From NCBI RefSeq assembly GCF_010731575.1, contig NZ_AP022617.1, positions 5,022,001 to 5,086,000 on the forward strand: a stretch of 64,000 nucleotides of DNA. The letters run 5' to 3'. This DNA comes from Mycolicibacterium monacense (GTDB taxonomy: Bacteria > Actinomycetota > Actinomycetes > Mycobacteriales > Mycobacteriaceae). Below are positions 1 to 10,514 of the stretch, one piece after another. The first letter of the stretch is position 1; every line of letters begins with the position of its first letter. The notes under the pieces were generated by a model. The model made no database searches. It saw only the letters and a program-made list of their open reading frames with translations, and was not told the DNA's origin. The position numbers and the translations under genes are program-made.

Positions 1-1
1 G

Positions 2-406
2 CGCGAGGGCAGGAAGGTCGCCATGGTGGGCGACGGGGTCAATGACGCCCCCGCGCTCGCACAGGCCGACGTCGGGATCGCGATCGGCGCCGGCACCGAC
101 GTCGCGATCGCGTCGGCCGGTGTCATCCTGGCGAGCTCGGATCCTCGTTCGGTCCTCTCGGTGATCGAGCTGTCCCGGGCGAGCTATCGCAAGATGAAGC
201 AGAACCTCTGGTGGGGTGCGGGATACAACCTCATCGCCGTGCCGCTGGCCGCCGGGGTTCTGGCGCCGATCGGTTTCGTCCTGCCGATGTCGGTCGGGGC
301 GATCCTGATGTCGCTGTCGACGGTGGTCGTGGCGCTCAACGCACAACTGCTGCGCCGGATCGACCTGAGACCGGAGGCCAGTACCCGCGCAATTCTCGAC
401 CGGTAG
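2..406 (+). CDS. CopB-like heavy-metal P-type ATPase, C-terminal fragment
   Basis: The gene enters from the left edge already in frame, so only its last ~134 residues are present. It opens with the hinge motif [10 protein letters not shown] that binds Mg and phosphate in P-type ATPases, followed by two membrane helices. The last helix carries MSLST and ends in an NAQLLRR-like segment, which matches the TM8 metal site of the CopB (P1B-3) group rather than the CopA motif. Such pumps move Cu or a similar metal across the cytoplasmic membrane using ATP. The metal cannot be fixed because the CPx/CPH motif and the N-terminus lie outside the window. Only 12 nt separate its stop from the convergent His-rich membrane gene. 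Confidence 0.88.
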   Translation, partial: REGRKVAMVGDGVNDAPALAQADVGIAIGAGTDVAIASAGVILASSDPRSVLSVIELSRASYRKMKQNLWWGAGYNLIAVPLAAGVLAPIGFVLPMSVGAILMSLSTVVVALNAQLLRRIDLRPEASTRAILDR

Positions 407-418
407 ACCCGCAGTCGG

Positions 419-1126
419 CTAGTGGGCGTGTTCCCCGTGCTCGTCGTGGGCCGGCGGCGTGTCGACGGGTGCCGGCGCCTGGGGGATGGTCCCGAGCGGT
501 GCGGTATCCGACGGGGGAGCGGCCGGCGGCTCGGGTCGGTGATGGCTGTGGGCCTCGGCGTGTTCCGCGCTCGGATGGGGGACCTCCGCGCCTGCCGGCG
601 TGTGGTGACCGTGCCGAAGACCCGAGGCCACACCCACGGTGGACGCCAGCGTGACGACGCCCACGGCGCCGAGCAGGATCAGCGCGTTCGCGAGCGCGGG
701 GATCTGCTGACCGAAGTGGCCCCGGTAGAGCACCCAGCCGGCTCCCATCACGACATAGATCTGGAGCAGCAGCGCACAGAGGTCCGCGGCCTGCACCCGT
801 TCGGGCATTCCGGCGTGCGGGCCGAACGGCGCTCCCGCGGTTCTCGACACCAACCACAGTGCGACCGCTCCGACATTGAGCAGAACCCCGGCGACGAGCA
901 CTTCGGTGGTGGCCCGGCCCAGTGCGGCGAACGCCCAGATCAGTTGGAAGACGGCGATCGAGACGAAGAACACCCCCGCCGCCGGCCACTCCTGCCAGTG
1001 GGTGGGTACGACGGCGAAGTGGATGACGGCAGCGCCCAGCGAGGCGAGCGCCGCAAGTCGAGCCGCCAGCTTGCTGTCCGTCTTCGTCGCTGCTCTGGGT
1101 GACATCCGTTCGATGGTGACAGCCAC
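419..1126 (-). CDS. Membrane protein with His-rich C-terminal tail
   Basis: 235 residues from a GTG start. After a short basic N-terminus there are four hydrophobic stretches (about residues 22-40, 48-68, 75-95 and 120-160), then a ~75-residue Pro/His/Glu-rich tail with repeated His-His and His-Glu pairs ending in HGEHAH. I recognise no named family. The tail looks like a metal-binding segment, and the neighbour is a CopB-like metal ATPase, so a role in sensing, buffering or moving a metal ion is a reasonable inference but not shown. A second in-frame ATG at 1105 is an alternative start. Confidence 0.75.
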   Translation of the reverse strand: MAVTIERMSPRAATKTDSKLAARLAALASLGAAVIHFAVVPTHWQEWPAAGVFFVSIAVFQLIWAFAALGRATTEVLVAGVLLNVGAVALWLVSRTAGAPFGPHAGMPERVQAADLCALLLQIYVVMGAGWVLYRGHFGQQIPALANALILLGAVGVVTLASTVGVASGLRHGHHTPAGAEVPHPSAEHAEAHSHHRPEPPAAPPSDTAPLGTIPQAPAPVDTPPAHDEHGEHAH

Positions 1127-1244
1127 GGCCCGTTTTCCCCCGGGGTGACATCACATCTCAACCCGACCGATATTCGGCCGTCATCCGTCGCCGACGGTGC
1201 GACGTACGCTGAGCAACGATGTGTGCTCCGAGGGATTCGATCCG

Positions 1245-1598
1245 GTGAGCGCCGGTGAGCAGGAACCGGACTACCGCTTCACGCTGGCCAACGAGCGGAC
1301 GTTTCTGGCGTGGATCCGGACGTCGCTGGCGTTGATCGCCGGTGGCATCGCGGTGGTGCAGTTCGTGCCGTCTTTCGGGATACCCGGTGTGCGGCACGGC
1401 CTCAGTGTGGCGCTGACCGCCGGGGGTGGGGTGCTGGCGGCGTTGGCCGTGCGGCGCTGGCAACGCGTGCAGGCCGCGATGCGCCGGGACGAGGACCTAC
1501 CGGCCACCCGCGTTCCGGTGCTGCTCGGCGGGACCATCTTCCTGATCACCATGGTGGTTCTCGTGGTGCTGGTCATCTGGCCTCCGACCGGGCCGTGA
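1245..1598 (+). CDS. DUF202 (YidH-type) membrane protein
   Basis: 117 residues from a GTG start at 1245. The N-terminal block RFTLANERTFLAWIRTSLAL is the signature of DUF202, and three hydrophobic segments follow. DUF202 proteins are small inner-membrane proteins of unknown biochemical role. The frame stays open upstream to a GTG at 1197, but starting at 1245 gives the usual short family N-terminus. It ends one base before the start of a second DUF202 gene, so the two are surely co-translated and may form a hetero-oligomer. Position next to metal-transport genes is the only hint of function. Confidence 0.8.
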   Translation: MSAGEQEPDYRFTLANERTFLAWIRTSLALIAGGIAVVQFVPSFGIPGVRHGLSVALTAGGGVLAALAVRRWQRVQAAMRRDEDLPATRVPVLLGGTIFLITMVVLVVLVIWPPTGP

Positions 1599-1599
1599 G

Positions 1600-1941
1600 A
1601 TGCCGCGCCGCGCACCCACCAAACCCGGTCTGCCCGCCGAGCGCACCCTGTTGTCCTGGGAGAGAAGCTCGTTCGGCTTCCTCGTGGGCGGTGCGCTGGT
1701 GCTGCTGCGCAACCACGGACCCCTGGGGCCGGCGCGGATGCTGTTGGCGATCACCGCGGCCCTGCTCGCGCTGCTGGTGCTCGCGCTCGGGTACCGGCGG
1801 ACGCGTCAGATCCGGAACAGCCCGGTGATCGCGGGCCGGGTGGTCACCTCCGCCCCGGGAGCGGAGGTGCTGGTGATCGGCGGAGCCACCGTCGGCTTCG
1901 CGACGGCCGTGGTCGTGGTGCTGCTGCTCTTCTCGATCTGA
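1600..1941 (+). CDS. Second DUF202 membrane protein
   Basis: 113 residues. It begins with the shorter DUF202 variant (PAERTLLSWERSSFGFLVGG) and has three membrane helices at about residues 24-44, 49-66 and 90-113. The start ATG lies one base after the stop of the preceding DUF202 gene. Paired DUF202 genes, one long and one short, are a frequent arrangement; the partners probably form one membrane complex. Function is unknown. It converges on the cstR-like gene with 8 nt between stop codons and no room for a classical terminator. Confidence 0.8.
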   Translation: MPRRAPTKPGLPAERTLLSWERSSFGFLVGGALVLLRNHGPLGPARMLLAITAALLALLVLALGYRRTRQIRNSPVIAGRVVTSAPGAEVLVIGGATVGFATAVVVVLLLFSI

Positions 1942-1949
1942 CCGACGGA

Positions 1950-3753
<1,804 letters not shown>

Positions 3754-3791
3754 TCGAAAAGTCCTTTCATCGGAGCGGCCCGGAGATACCG

Positions 3792-3841
3792 ATACCGCGG
3801 GGGGTATGCTGAGGCTCATGTTACACATACCCCCGGGGGTA
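3792..3841. promoter_or_regulatory. Two CstR-like operators in front of the rhodanese-tauE-cstR operon
   Basis: Site A, ATACCGCGGGGGGTAT, is at 3792-3807; site B, TACCCCCGGGGGTA, a perfect 14-bp palindrome, is at 3828-3841. Both fit the ATACC-G/C tract-GGTAT form expected for CsoR/CstR proteins. On the minus strand a TAACAT -10 (3818-3823) and TTGCTG -35 (3843-3848) with a 19-bp spacer would place site B inside the spacer and site A just after the start of transcription, so a bound repressor would block polymerase. Promoter assignment is inference. Confidence 0.72.
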
Positions 3842-3860
3842 ACAGCAAGTGGGAATTTTC

Positions 3861-3897
3861 ATACCCCCTAGGGTACTTGACATACCCATAGGGGTAT
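3861..3897. promoter_or_regulatory. Two CstR-like operators in front of the dioxygenase-SQR-thioredoxin operon
   Basis: Site C, ATACCCCCTAGGGTA, begins at 3861; site D, ATACCCATAGGGGTAT, is at 3882-3897. A TTGACA -35-like hexamer (3877-3882) lies between and touches site D. A TATAGG at 3895-3900 resembles a -10 but the spacing of 12 is too short, so I do not assign the -10. With the two sites on the other side, the divergent region has four copies of one operator type within 106 bp. Confidence 0.7.
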
Positions 3898-3954
3898 AGG
3901 CAGGCTGATGAGCAGAACGCCGCACCCCCACGCACCGAACGAAAGGACGTCACC

Positions 3955-5334
3955 ATGAAATTCACCCAGTACTACCTGGACTGCCTGTCCCACGCGTCGT
4001 ACCTGATCGCCGACGAGACAACCGGCCGCGCAGTCGTCGTCGACCCGCAGCGCGATGTCTCCGAGTACCTGGCGGATGCCAAGGAGTCCGGCTACACCAT
4101 CGAGTTGGTCATCGAGACCCACTTCCACGCCGACTTCCTTTCCGGCCACCTGGAGCTGGCGAAGGCCACCGGCGCGAAGATCGTGTACTCCTCGGTCGCC
4201 GAGACCGAGTTCGAGTCGACGGGCGTGGCCGACGGCGAGCGCTACTCGCTGGGTGACGTGACGCTGGAGTTCCGGCACACCCCCGGCCACACGCCCGAAT
4301 CGATGAGCATCGTGGTCTACGAGCACGCCGACGACGAGGTGCCCTACGGCGTGCTGACCGGCGATGCGCTGTTCATCGGCGACGTCGGCCGGCCCGACCT
4401 GCTGGCCTCGATCGGGTTCACCCGTGAGGAACTGGCCGAGAAGCTGTACGACTCGCTGCACAACAAGCTGATGACGCTGCCCGACGCCACCCGGGTGTAC
4501 CCGGCCCACGGCGCGGGTTCGGCCTGTGGCAAGAACCTGTCCACCGACCTGTGGTCGACGATGGGCGATCAGAAGGAGACCAACTACGCGCTGCGCGCAC
4601 CGGACAAGGCCACCTTCATGGACCTGGTCACCGAAGGGCAGCCGCCCGCGCCGAGCTACTTCGTCTACGACGCGATCCTCAACCGCAAGGAGCGGGAGTT
4701 GCTGGACGAGACCAAGATGCCGCCGGCGATGACCTATGAGCAGGTGCGCGACGCGATGAAGGCGGGTGCGATCCTGGTCGACGGGCGGGGCCCCGAGGAG
4801 TTCGCGCTGGGTCACCTGCGCGGCGCCGTGAACATCGGGCTGGCAGGCCGGTACGCGGAGTTCGCCGGCTCGGTGCTGCCCTCGGATGTCGACATCGTGC
4901 TGTTCACCGAGCCGGGCCAGGAGCTGGAAGGCAAGAACCGGCTCGCCCGAATCGGTTTCGACCGCGTGATCGGGTACGTGGACCGGCCCTTCGAGGTCAT
5001 GTTCAACCACCAGGACGACGTCCAGATGGCGTCCCGGTTGACGGCCAAGGCCTTCGACCAACGCGCTGCCGAGCTGGCCGACCTGCAGGTCGTCGACGTG
5101 CGCAACCCGGGTGAGGTCGCCGCCGGGACCATCCCGAACGCGCTCACCATCCCGGTGGGTCAGCTGCCGGCCCGGCTGGGCGAACTGGATCCGGCCAAGC
5201 CGACCGTCGTGTACTGCGCCGGCGGTTACCGCTCCTCGGTGGCCGCGAGCCTGTTGCGGCAGAACGGTTTCGGCGATGTCAGCGACATCCTGGGCGGTTT
5301 CAACGCCTGGGACGAAGCTCGTCAGAACGCCTGA
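3955..5334 (+). CDS. cstB: CstB-like persulfide dioxygenase-rhodanese fusion
   Basis: 459 residues in three parts. Residues 1-245 are a metallo-beta-lactamase-fold persulfide dioxygenase of the ETHE1 type: THFHAD at 55-60, His112, Asp137 and His185, with Cys191 in the GSACGKNLS loop. Residues ~262-345 are a rhodanese fold whose active loop reads LFTEPGQE and has no Cys. Residues ~370-455 are a second rhodanese with active Cys421 in CAGGYRSS. The enzyme should oxidise low-molecular-weight persulfides with O2 and, with the last domain, make thiosulfate. The layout equals S. aureus CstB. ATG has GAAAGGA upstream; the SQR gene follows 14 nt downstream. Confidence 0.9.
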   Translation: MKFTQYYLDCLSHASYLIADETTGRAVVVDPQRDVSEYLADAKESGYTIELVIETHFHADFLSGHLELAKATGAKIVYSSVAETEFESTGVADGERYSLGDVTLEFRHTPGHTPESMSIVVYEHADDEVPYGVLTGDALFIGDVGRPDLLASIGFTREELAEKLYDSLHNKLMTLPDATRVYPAHGAGSACGKNLSTDLWSTMGDQKETNYALRAPDKATFMDLVTEGQPPAPSYFVYDAILNRKERELLDETKMPPAMTYEQVRDAMKAGAILVDGRGPEEFALGHLRGAVNIGLAGRYAEFAGSVLPSDVDIVLFTEPGQELEGKNRLARIGFDRVIGYVDRPFEVMFNHQDDVQMASRLTAKAFDQRAAELADLQVVDVRNPGEVAAGTIPNALTIPVGQLPARLGELDPAKPTVVYCAGGYRSSVAASLLRQNGFGDVSDILGGFNAWDEARQNA

Positions 5335-5348
5335 GCGGAGGGAAGATC

Positions 5349-6548
5349 ATGACCACCGACAAGCATCGGATCGTCATCATCGGCGGAGGTACGGCCGGCA
5401 TCTCGGTCGCCGCCCGCCTGCTGCGCAAGGGCCACTCCGACGTCGCCGTCATCGAACCGTCCGACACGCACTACTACCAACCGCTGTGGACGCTCGTCGG
5501 CGGCGGGCAGGCGAAGGCGTCGACGACCGCACGGCCCGAGGCCTCGGTGATGCCCAAGGGTGCGACGTGGATCAGGAACGCGGCGGCCACGGTCGACCCG
5601 GACAACAACAGGGTCACGTGTGTCGACGGGGCGGACTACGAGTACGACGTACTCGTGGTCAGCCCCGGCATCCAGCTGGACTGGAACCGCACCGAGGGTC
5701 TGCAGGACGCACTCGGTAAGGACGGGGTCTCGTCGAACTACCGGTTCGACCTCGCACCCCGCACCTGGGAGTTCATCCGCGACCTCCGTTCGGGCACCGC
5801 GGTTTTCGGGATGCCGTCGGGTCCGATCAAGTGCGCCGGGGCGCCGCAGAAGATCGCGTACCTGGCCAGCGACTACTGGCGCAGGCAGGGCGTGCTCTCC
5901 GATATCGACGTGCATCTGGTGGTGCCGACACCGCGACTGTTCGGCATCCCGGCGATCGCCGACAACCTCGACGTCATCGCCGCGGACTACGGCATCACCG
6001 TGCACACCGGTGCCGAGATCACCTCCGTCGACGCCGCGGCGCACAAGGTGGGTATCACGCACACCGCCGACGGCGGGTCCGACACGGTGCTGCCCTACGA
6101 CGTGCTCCACGCCGTACCGCGCCAGTCGGCCCCGGACTGGATCAAGTCCAGCCCGCTGTCGACCGGTGACGCGGCCGGCTACGTCGAGATCGACAAGCAC
6201 ACCATGCAACACGTGCGCTATCCCAACGTGTTCAGTCTCGGCGATGCCGGATCGTCCCCGAACTCCAAGACCGGGGCCGCGATCCGCAAACAGGCCCCGG
6301 TGGTGGTCGAGAACATCGAGTCGTTCCTCACGGGCCGACCGCTGAACGCCTCCTACAACGGCTACGGATCGTGCCCGATCGTCACGTCCTCGCACGCGAT
6401 GCTGTTGGCGGAGTTCGACTACGACCTGAACCTCACGCCGTCGTTCCCGCTGCTCGACCCCACCAAACCGCACCGCGGCTACTGGTACCTCAAGAAGTAC
6501 GGGCTGCCGTTCATGTACTGGAATCTGATGCTGAAAGGACTGGCGTGA
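5349..6548 (+). CDS. sqr: Sulfide:quinone oxidoreductase, type II-like
   Basis: 399 residues. The FAD-binding motif IGGGTAGIS sits at residues 11-19, and the two redox Cys expected for mitochondrial/type II SQR are visible: Cys162 in [12 protein letters not shown] and Cys342 in GYGSCPIV. The C-terminal third ends with an amphipathic membrane-binding stretch. It oxidises H2S, reduces quinone and hands sulfane sulfur to an acceptor thiol, giving the persulfide used by the neighbouring dioxygenase. It sits 14 nt after that gene, with GGAGGGAAG as ribosome site, and one base before the thioredoxin start. It should be under the same CstR control. Confidence 0.92.
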   Translation: MTTDKHRIVIIGGGTAGISVAARLLRKGHSDVAVIEPSDTHYYQPLWTLVGGGQAKASTTARPEASVMPKGATWIRNAAATVDPDNNRVTCVDGADYEYDVLVVSPGIQLDWNRTEGLQDALGKDGVSSNYRFDLAPRTWEFIRDLRSGTAVFGMPSGPIKCAGAPQKIAYLASDYWRRQGVLSDIDVHLVVPTPRLFGIPAIADNLDVIAADYGITVHTGAEITSVDAAAHKVGITHTADGGSDTVLPYDVLHAVPRQSAPDWIKSSPLSTGDAAGYVEIDKHTMQHVRYPNVFSLGDAGSSPNSKTGAAIRKQAPVVVENIESFLTGRPLNASYNGYGSCPIVTSSHAMLLAEFDYDLNLTPSFPLLDPTKPHRGYWYLKKYGLPFMYWNLMLKGLA

Positions 6549-6549
6549 C

Positions 6550-6924
6550 ATGTCCACCAAAACCCTGACCTACGACAACTTCGAAGCAACGGTCACCGGC
6601 AATCCGATTGTGCTCGTCGACTTCTGGGCGTCCTGGTGCGGCCCGTGCCGCGCGTTCGCCCCGGTGTTCGAGCGCTCCTCGCAGACGCACCCGGACGTCG
6701 TACACGCCAAGGTCGACACGCAGGCCGAACGTGATCTGGCGGCCACGCTGGAGATCAGTTCGATCCCGACCGTGATGGCCTTCCGGGACGGCGTGCTCGT
6801 CTACCGGCAGGCCGGGGCGCTGCCGCCGGCGGCGCTCGAGGACCTGATCACCCGGGTTAAGGCGCTCGACATGGCCGAGGTCCGCGCGCGAATCGCGGCA
6901 CGGAAGGCGACCGCACAGGCGTAG
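6550..6924 (+). CDS. Thioredoxin
   Basis: 124 residues with the full thioredoxin fold, active site WCGPC (Cys30 and Cys33) and the cis-Pro in SSIPT. A C-terminal extension of ~20 Ala/Arg-rich residues goes beyond the normal ~105-residue domain. The start lies one base after the SQR stop, so it is the third gene of the sulfide-oxidation operon. A likely role is to reduce protein persulfides or rhodanese-bound sulfur, releasing H2S or resetting the sulfurtransferases; that is inference from position. It is not an obvious housekeeping trxA since there is no trxB beside it. Confidence 0.9.
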   Translation: MSTKTLTYDNFEATVTGNPIVLVDFWASWCGPCRAFAPVFERSSQTHPDVVHAKVDTQAERDLAATLEISSIPTVMAFRDGVLVYRQAGALPPAALEDLITRVKALDMAEVRARIAARKATAQA

Positions 6925-6935
6925 CCGACGTGCGG

Positions 6936-8696
6936 TCAGCGGGCGCCGCGCACCAACCGGCCGGGCCGCGCACCCGTGTCGCGGCCGAAGCGGCGGGTGA
7001 CGGTGCCGTTGACGACCGTCGCGTCATAACCGCTGGCCCCCTGCACCAGCCGATTCCCGCCCGCGGGAAGGTCATAGGCCATCCGGGCCGGGTGCAGGGT
7101 CAGCGCGTCGAAATCGATCACGTTGAGGTCGGCCCTTTTGCCGACCTCGATGGTGCCGCGGTCGGTGAGCCCGAAAAGTGTTGCCGTATCCCGGCATTGC
7201 TTACGCAAGACGTACTCGAGGCTCAATTTGCGACCGCGGTGGCGGTCGCGGGCCCAGTGGGTGACCAGATAGGTGGGATAGGAGGCGTCGCAGATCAGGT
7301 TGCAGTGCGCCCCGCCGTCGGACAGACCCAACACACCCGCGGGGTGGGTGAGCATCTCGTGGATCGCGTCGTGGTTGCCGTCGGCGTAGTTGAAGAACGG
7401 CAACATCAGCATCGAGCCCGCACCGTCTTCGAGCATGAGGTCGTACAGCGTCGCCAACGGGTCCTCGCCGCGGTCCGCGGCGATCGACGCGACGGTCCTG
7501 TCCGGCGTCGGTTCGTAGTCGGGCGGGTCACCGAGTGCGTAGATGCGATGCAGTGAATGCTGAACCAGGGCGAACATGCCGTCGAACTGTCTGGTGGTGT
7601 CCACCGGCAGATCGGATTCGCCGAGGATCGCCGCCTTCACCGCCGGGTCGGCGAGCCGTTCTGCCAACTCCTCACGCGGCAGTTCCGACTTGAGCGCGCG
7701 GTAGGTCGGACGGTGGGTGAAGGCGTGATGGCCGGGGAAGCCGAGCAGCATGCCGAATGGCCGGGCGGCGATCTGCGGGTAGAGCATCGCGCCGTCGGCG
7801 TGGGCGTCGGCCGAGATCTCGAGCTGTTCGCGCCACAGGTTCGGGTCGGCGTCGACCTGGATCAACGCGAACGACAACGGGCGTTCGATCTCGGCGCCGA
7901 GGCGTCGCATCCACTCCAGTTCTCGCTTCGGCGCGACGATGTCCTCGCCCGCGGCACCCTGCGGAGCGAGTTCGAACACCGCGCGGCCGCCGGCCGCCAT
8001 GGCGCGGCCGAGACCGAACAGTTCGTCCTCGGCGGCGAAGGTGCCGGGCACGGGTTCCCCGTCCATGGCCCGGTGGGCGATGGTCCGGGAGGTGGAGAAC
8101 CCCAGCGCGCCGGCCTCGATCGACTCGCGCACGAGGTGGGCCATCGCCGCGATGTCCTCGGGTGTGGCCGGCTCGTTGCGGGCGCCGCGCTCGCCCATCG
8201 CGTAGGCGCGCACCGAACCGTGCGCGATCTGACTGCCGACGTCGACCGCGAAGTGCCGCGACCCGATCACGTCCAGATACTCGGGATAGCTCTCCCAACC
8301 CCACGAGATGCCCTCGGTCAGCGCGGATCCCGGGATGTCCTCGACACCCTCCATCAGTTTGATCAGCCATTCCTCGCTGCCCGGCCGGACCGGCGCGAAC
8401 CCCACCCCGCAGTTGCCGGTGACCACCGTGGTCACGCCGTGGCAACTGGACGGTTCCAACAGACTGTCCCAGCTGACCTGACCGTCATAGTGGGTATGGA
8501 TGTCCACGAAGCCCGGCGCGACGATCCGTTCGGTGGCGTCGAGCGTCACCGCGGCATCGCCCGCCAGACCGTCGCCTCCCGGCGGCACCCGGCGCACCTC
8601 GACGATCTTTCCGTCCTTGACGCCCACGTCGGCGCGGAACCGGTCGGCGCCGGTGCCGTCGACCACGGTTCCTCCGACGATCTTGAGGTCGAACAT
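6936..8696 (-). CDS. D-aminoacylase / amidohydrolase family 3 protein
   Basis: 586 residues. The N-terminal beta-sandwich leads into the metal motif [12 protein letters not shown] (His67, His69), then NCGVGFAP with the Cys used as metal ligand in N-acyl-D-amino-acid deacylases, and near the end the GGAHC block and the amidohydrolase closing strand. Members hydrolyse N-acyl-D-amino acids or related amides with Zn. The substrate cannot be read from sequence, and many mycobacterial members are uncharacterised. It stands alone, converging on the thioredoxin gene with 11 nt between stops. GAAGGAGA lies before the ATG. Confidence 0.85.
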   Translation of the reverse strand: MFDLKIVGGTVVDGTGADRFRADVGVKDGKIVEVRRVPPGGDGLAGDAAVTLDATERIVAPGFVDIHTHYDGQVSWDSLLEPSSCHGVTTVVTGNCGVGFAPVRPGSEEWLIKLMEGVEDIPGSALTEGISWGWESYPEYLDVIGSRHFAVDVGSQIAHGSVRAYAMGERGARNEPATPEDIAAMAHLVRESIEAGALGFSTSRTIAHRAMDGEPVPGTFAAEDELFGLGRAMAAGGRAVFELAPQGAAGEDIVAPKRELEWMRRLGAEIERPLSFALIQVDADPNLWREQLEISADAHADGAMLYPQIAARPFGMLLGFPGHHAFTHRPTYRALKSELPREELAERLADPAVKAAILGESDLPVDTTRQFDGMFALVQHSLHRIYALGDPPDYEPTPDRTVASIAADRGEDPLATLYDLMLEDGAGSMLMLPFFNYADGNHDAIHEMLTHPAGVLGLSDGGAHCNLICDASYPTYLVTHWARDRHRGRKLSLEYVLRKQCRDTATLFGLTDRGTIEVGKRADLNVIDFDALTLHPARMAYDLPAGGNRLVQGASGYDATVVNGTVTRRFGRDTGARPGRLVRGAR

Positions 8697-8785
8697 GTCG
8701 TCTCCTTCGGGCCGGGATCGCTTCGGACACTATCCACAGCGAGGGCGATCACGGCCGAGAATCGATGACGGCGGCGGCTACCCTT

Positions 8786-8805
8786 CGCGGTGGATGTCCA
8801 CCGCG
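8786..8805. promoter_or_regulatory. 20-bp palindrome in the 8697-8841 divergent gap
   Basis: CGCGGTGGA-TG-TCCACCGCG has two perfect 9-bp arms. A TACCCT (-10-like) at 8779-8784 would start transcription inside the palindrome, so it could be an operator or a hairpin at the 5' end of the mRNA of the downstream gene. An outer CTTCGC/GCGAAG pair (8783-8788, 8813-8818) allows an alternative fold. Confidence 0.5.
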
Positions 8806-8841
8806 CGGCGGTGCGAAGCCCGACTCGAGGAGAAGTCCCAT

Positions 8842-9600
8842 ATGAGCGAAGACGATGTGCGCGATCCCGCCGCGACCGCGGGAGCGGCCATAGAGCAGGC
8901 GGTCGCGGTGTTCATGCTGCACCCGCAGACCTACGGCGGGAGCGTCGCCGCGGGGTACCAGAACCCGCTGGCCGGTTATGTCGCCGGTCGTGGCGGCGTC
9001 CTGGGTGATGCCACCGGCGCCACCGTCAGCGCGGTGTTCGCCGTGTTCGAACCGACCGGGTTGTCGGCGATGTGGGACGAGGGGATCGCCGTGCGGGGCG
9101 CCGCCGGTGCGGCAGAGGTGTATTGGGAGCAGACGGCGGAGTTCGGGCGGAAGTATCTGTCCGGGGCCGAGGGTCTTGAGCGGCTCGCGGCGCTCGGCGA
9201 GAAGCTGATCGCTGCGACCCCCACGACGGCGCTGCCGTTGTTCGCCGGGTGGCGTGCGATGCCGTTGGCCGCCGACGCACCCGCCCGCGCGCTGCAGGTC
9301 ATGTTCGTGCTGCGCGAGTTGCGCGCCGGGCTGCACTTCAATGCGCTGTCCCTCTCGGGCATCACGCCGATCGAGGCGCACATGCTCAACAAGGGGCCGC
9401 AGTACGCCGCGATGTTCGGTTGGCCCGAACCGTTCGCCGACGGTGCCGACAAGAAGGACCGCTACGCCGAGATCGAGCAGGCGACCAACCGGCGGATGGC
9501 CGAGCTCTGCGCATCCGCCCTCGACCCGGACGAGGCGGCCGAACTGGCCCGGTTGAGCACCGAGGCGCTGGCGTGGTTGAAGGCGAACGTCCCGAGGTGA
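8842..9600 (+). CDS. Conserved actinobacterial protein, SCO6745-like
   Basis: 252 residues, soluble, mostly helical, no signal peptide or membrane segment. The sequence pattern (helical start with many Ala, a central LHFNALSLSGITPIEAHM block, then a Trp-Pro motif and acidic end) resembles the SCO6745 family common in actinobacteria, where helix-turn-helix-like folds have been suggested but the function is unknown. ATG at 8842 has GAGGAGAAG upstream; the open frame reaches further 5' but through the divergent promoter. Single gene, transcribed away from the amidohydrolase. Confidence 0.72.
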   Translation: MSEDDVRDPAATAGAAIEQAVAVFMLHPQTYGGSVAAGYQNPLAGYVAGRGGVLGDATGATVSAVFAVFEPTGLSAMWDEGIAVRGAAGAAEVYWEQTAEFGRKYLSGAEGLERLAALGEKLIAATPTTALPLFAGWRAMPLAADAPARALQVMFVLRELRAGLHFNALSLSGITPIEAHMLNKGPQYAAMFGWPEPFADGADKKDRYAEIEQATNRRMAELCASALDPDEAAELARLSTEALAWLKANVPR

Positions 9601-9622
9601 GCCGGATCGCCTTCGGCCTCGA

Positions 9623-10459
9623 TCAGGCCTTGTTCGACGAGCTCGGCGCCGAACTGGCGAGGTTTCGGCGCTGATCGGTTCGGTCGCGCAGGGCGATGAC
9701 GAGCACGCTCAGGGCCAGCGCCGCCGCACCGGCCAACGCCACGACCAGGATCGCGGTGGTCTCGTGCAGGCGCACCGCGATGCCGATCAGCGCCCAGACG
9801 AGCACCAGCGCGTAGGCGATGTCGCGGTGCAGGAACGTCATCGTCAGTCCGAGCGCGGCCGCGACCAGCACCATGATCACGCCCCAGGTGGGCTCGGACA
9901 GGCCGAAGCCGGACCAGCCCGCGTCGTCGAGCGTGATGGTGGCGTTGGCGATCGTGGCCACCGAGATCCAGCCGAGATACACCCGGAACGGGATGTGCAC
10001 CGTCCACCGCTCCACCGTCGAAACCGGTGGGCGGGCGGCCTGTAGGCGGTAGATGACGATCAGGGCGCCCAGCAGCACCAGCATCAGCAGCATGCTCAGC
10101 GGAAAACGGTTGTGGTGCCAGGCGAACAGCCATGAACAGTTGGCCGCGGCGGTCAGCAGGTACCAGGGTGCGATCGCCCGCGCCGCGCCGCTGTCCGACC
10201 GCCTTCGGGCCAGGCTGAGGCTCAGGTAGACGCTGTAGGCGATCAGGCCGAGGTAGATGACGCTCCAGATCGAGAACACGTAACCCGCGGGCACGAAGTA
10301 CACCTCGAAGCGGCGGGTGACCTCGCCGGTGGTCTGGCCGTTGATCGGCAACCCGTTGGCGAGGTAGTTGACCAACAGTGTGGCTGCCGTCGCCAGGCTG
10401 ACCGCCACCGGCAACAACAGTGTCGACGCCGATGTCGACTCGGCGGTCCGACCGGCCAT
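9623..10459 (-). CDS. TspO/MBR-related membrane protein
   Basis: 278 residues with about eight or nine hydrophobic helices. Features of the Trp-rich sensory protein group are visible: FVPAGYVFSIWSVIYLGL near residues 55-72, an NCSWLFAWHH block and conserved Trp in later helices. It is longer than the classical five-helix TspO (~160 residues) and belongs to the larger TspO-like membrane proteins, whose ligand is unknown. The start ATG at 10457-10459 is followed by a short polar N-terminus. It is downstream of, and co-directional with, a TetR gene (55 nt gap). Confidence 0.75.
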   Translation of the reverse strand: MAGRTAESTSASTLLLPVAVSLATAATLLVNYLANGLPINGQTTGEVTRRFEVYFVPAGYVFSIWSVIYLGLIAYSVYLSLSLARRRSDSGAARAIAPWYLLTAAANCSWLFAWHHNRFPLSMLLMLVLLGALIVIYRLQAARPPVSTVERWTVHIPFRVYLGWISVATIANATITLDDAGWSGFGLSEPTWGVIMVLVAAALGLTMTFLHRDIAYALVLVWALIGIAVRLHETTAILVVALAGAAALALSVLVIALRDRTDQRRNLASSAPSSSNKA

Positions 10460-10514
10460 CAGGGTGCTCCTCTTCTCGGGTTCTCCGCGGGGGACGGTAC
10501 GAGGTACATGCCCG

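Noticed and set aside
3868..5061. A 397-codon frame antisense to the persulfide dioxygenase
   Set aside because: Mirror of a real gene; it would also run across the operator array.
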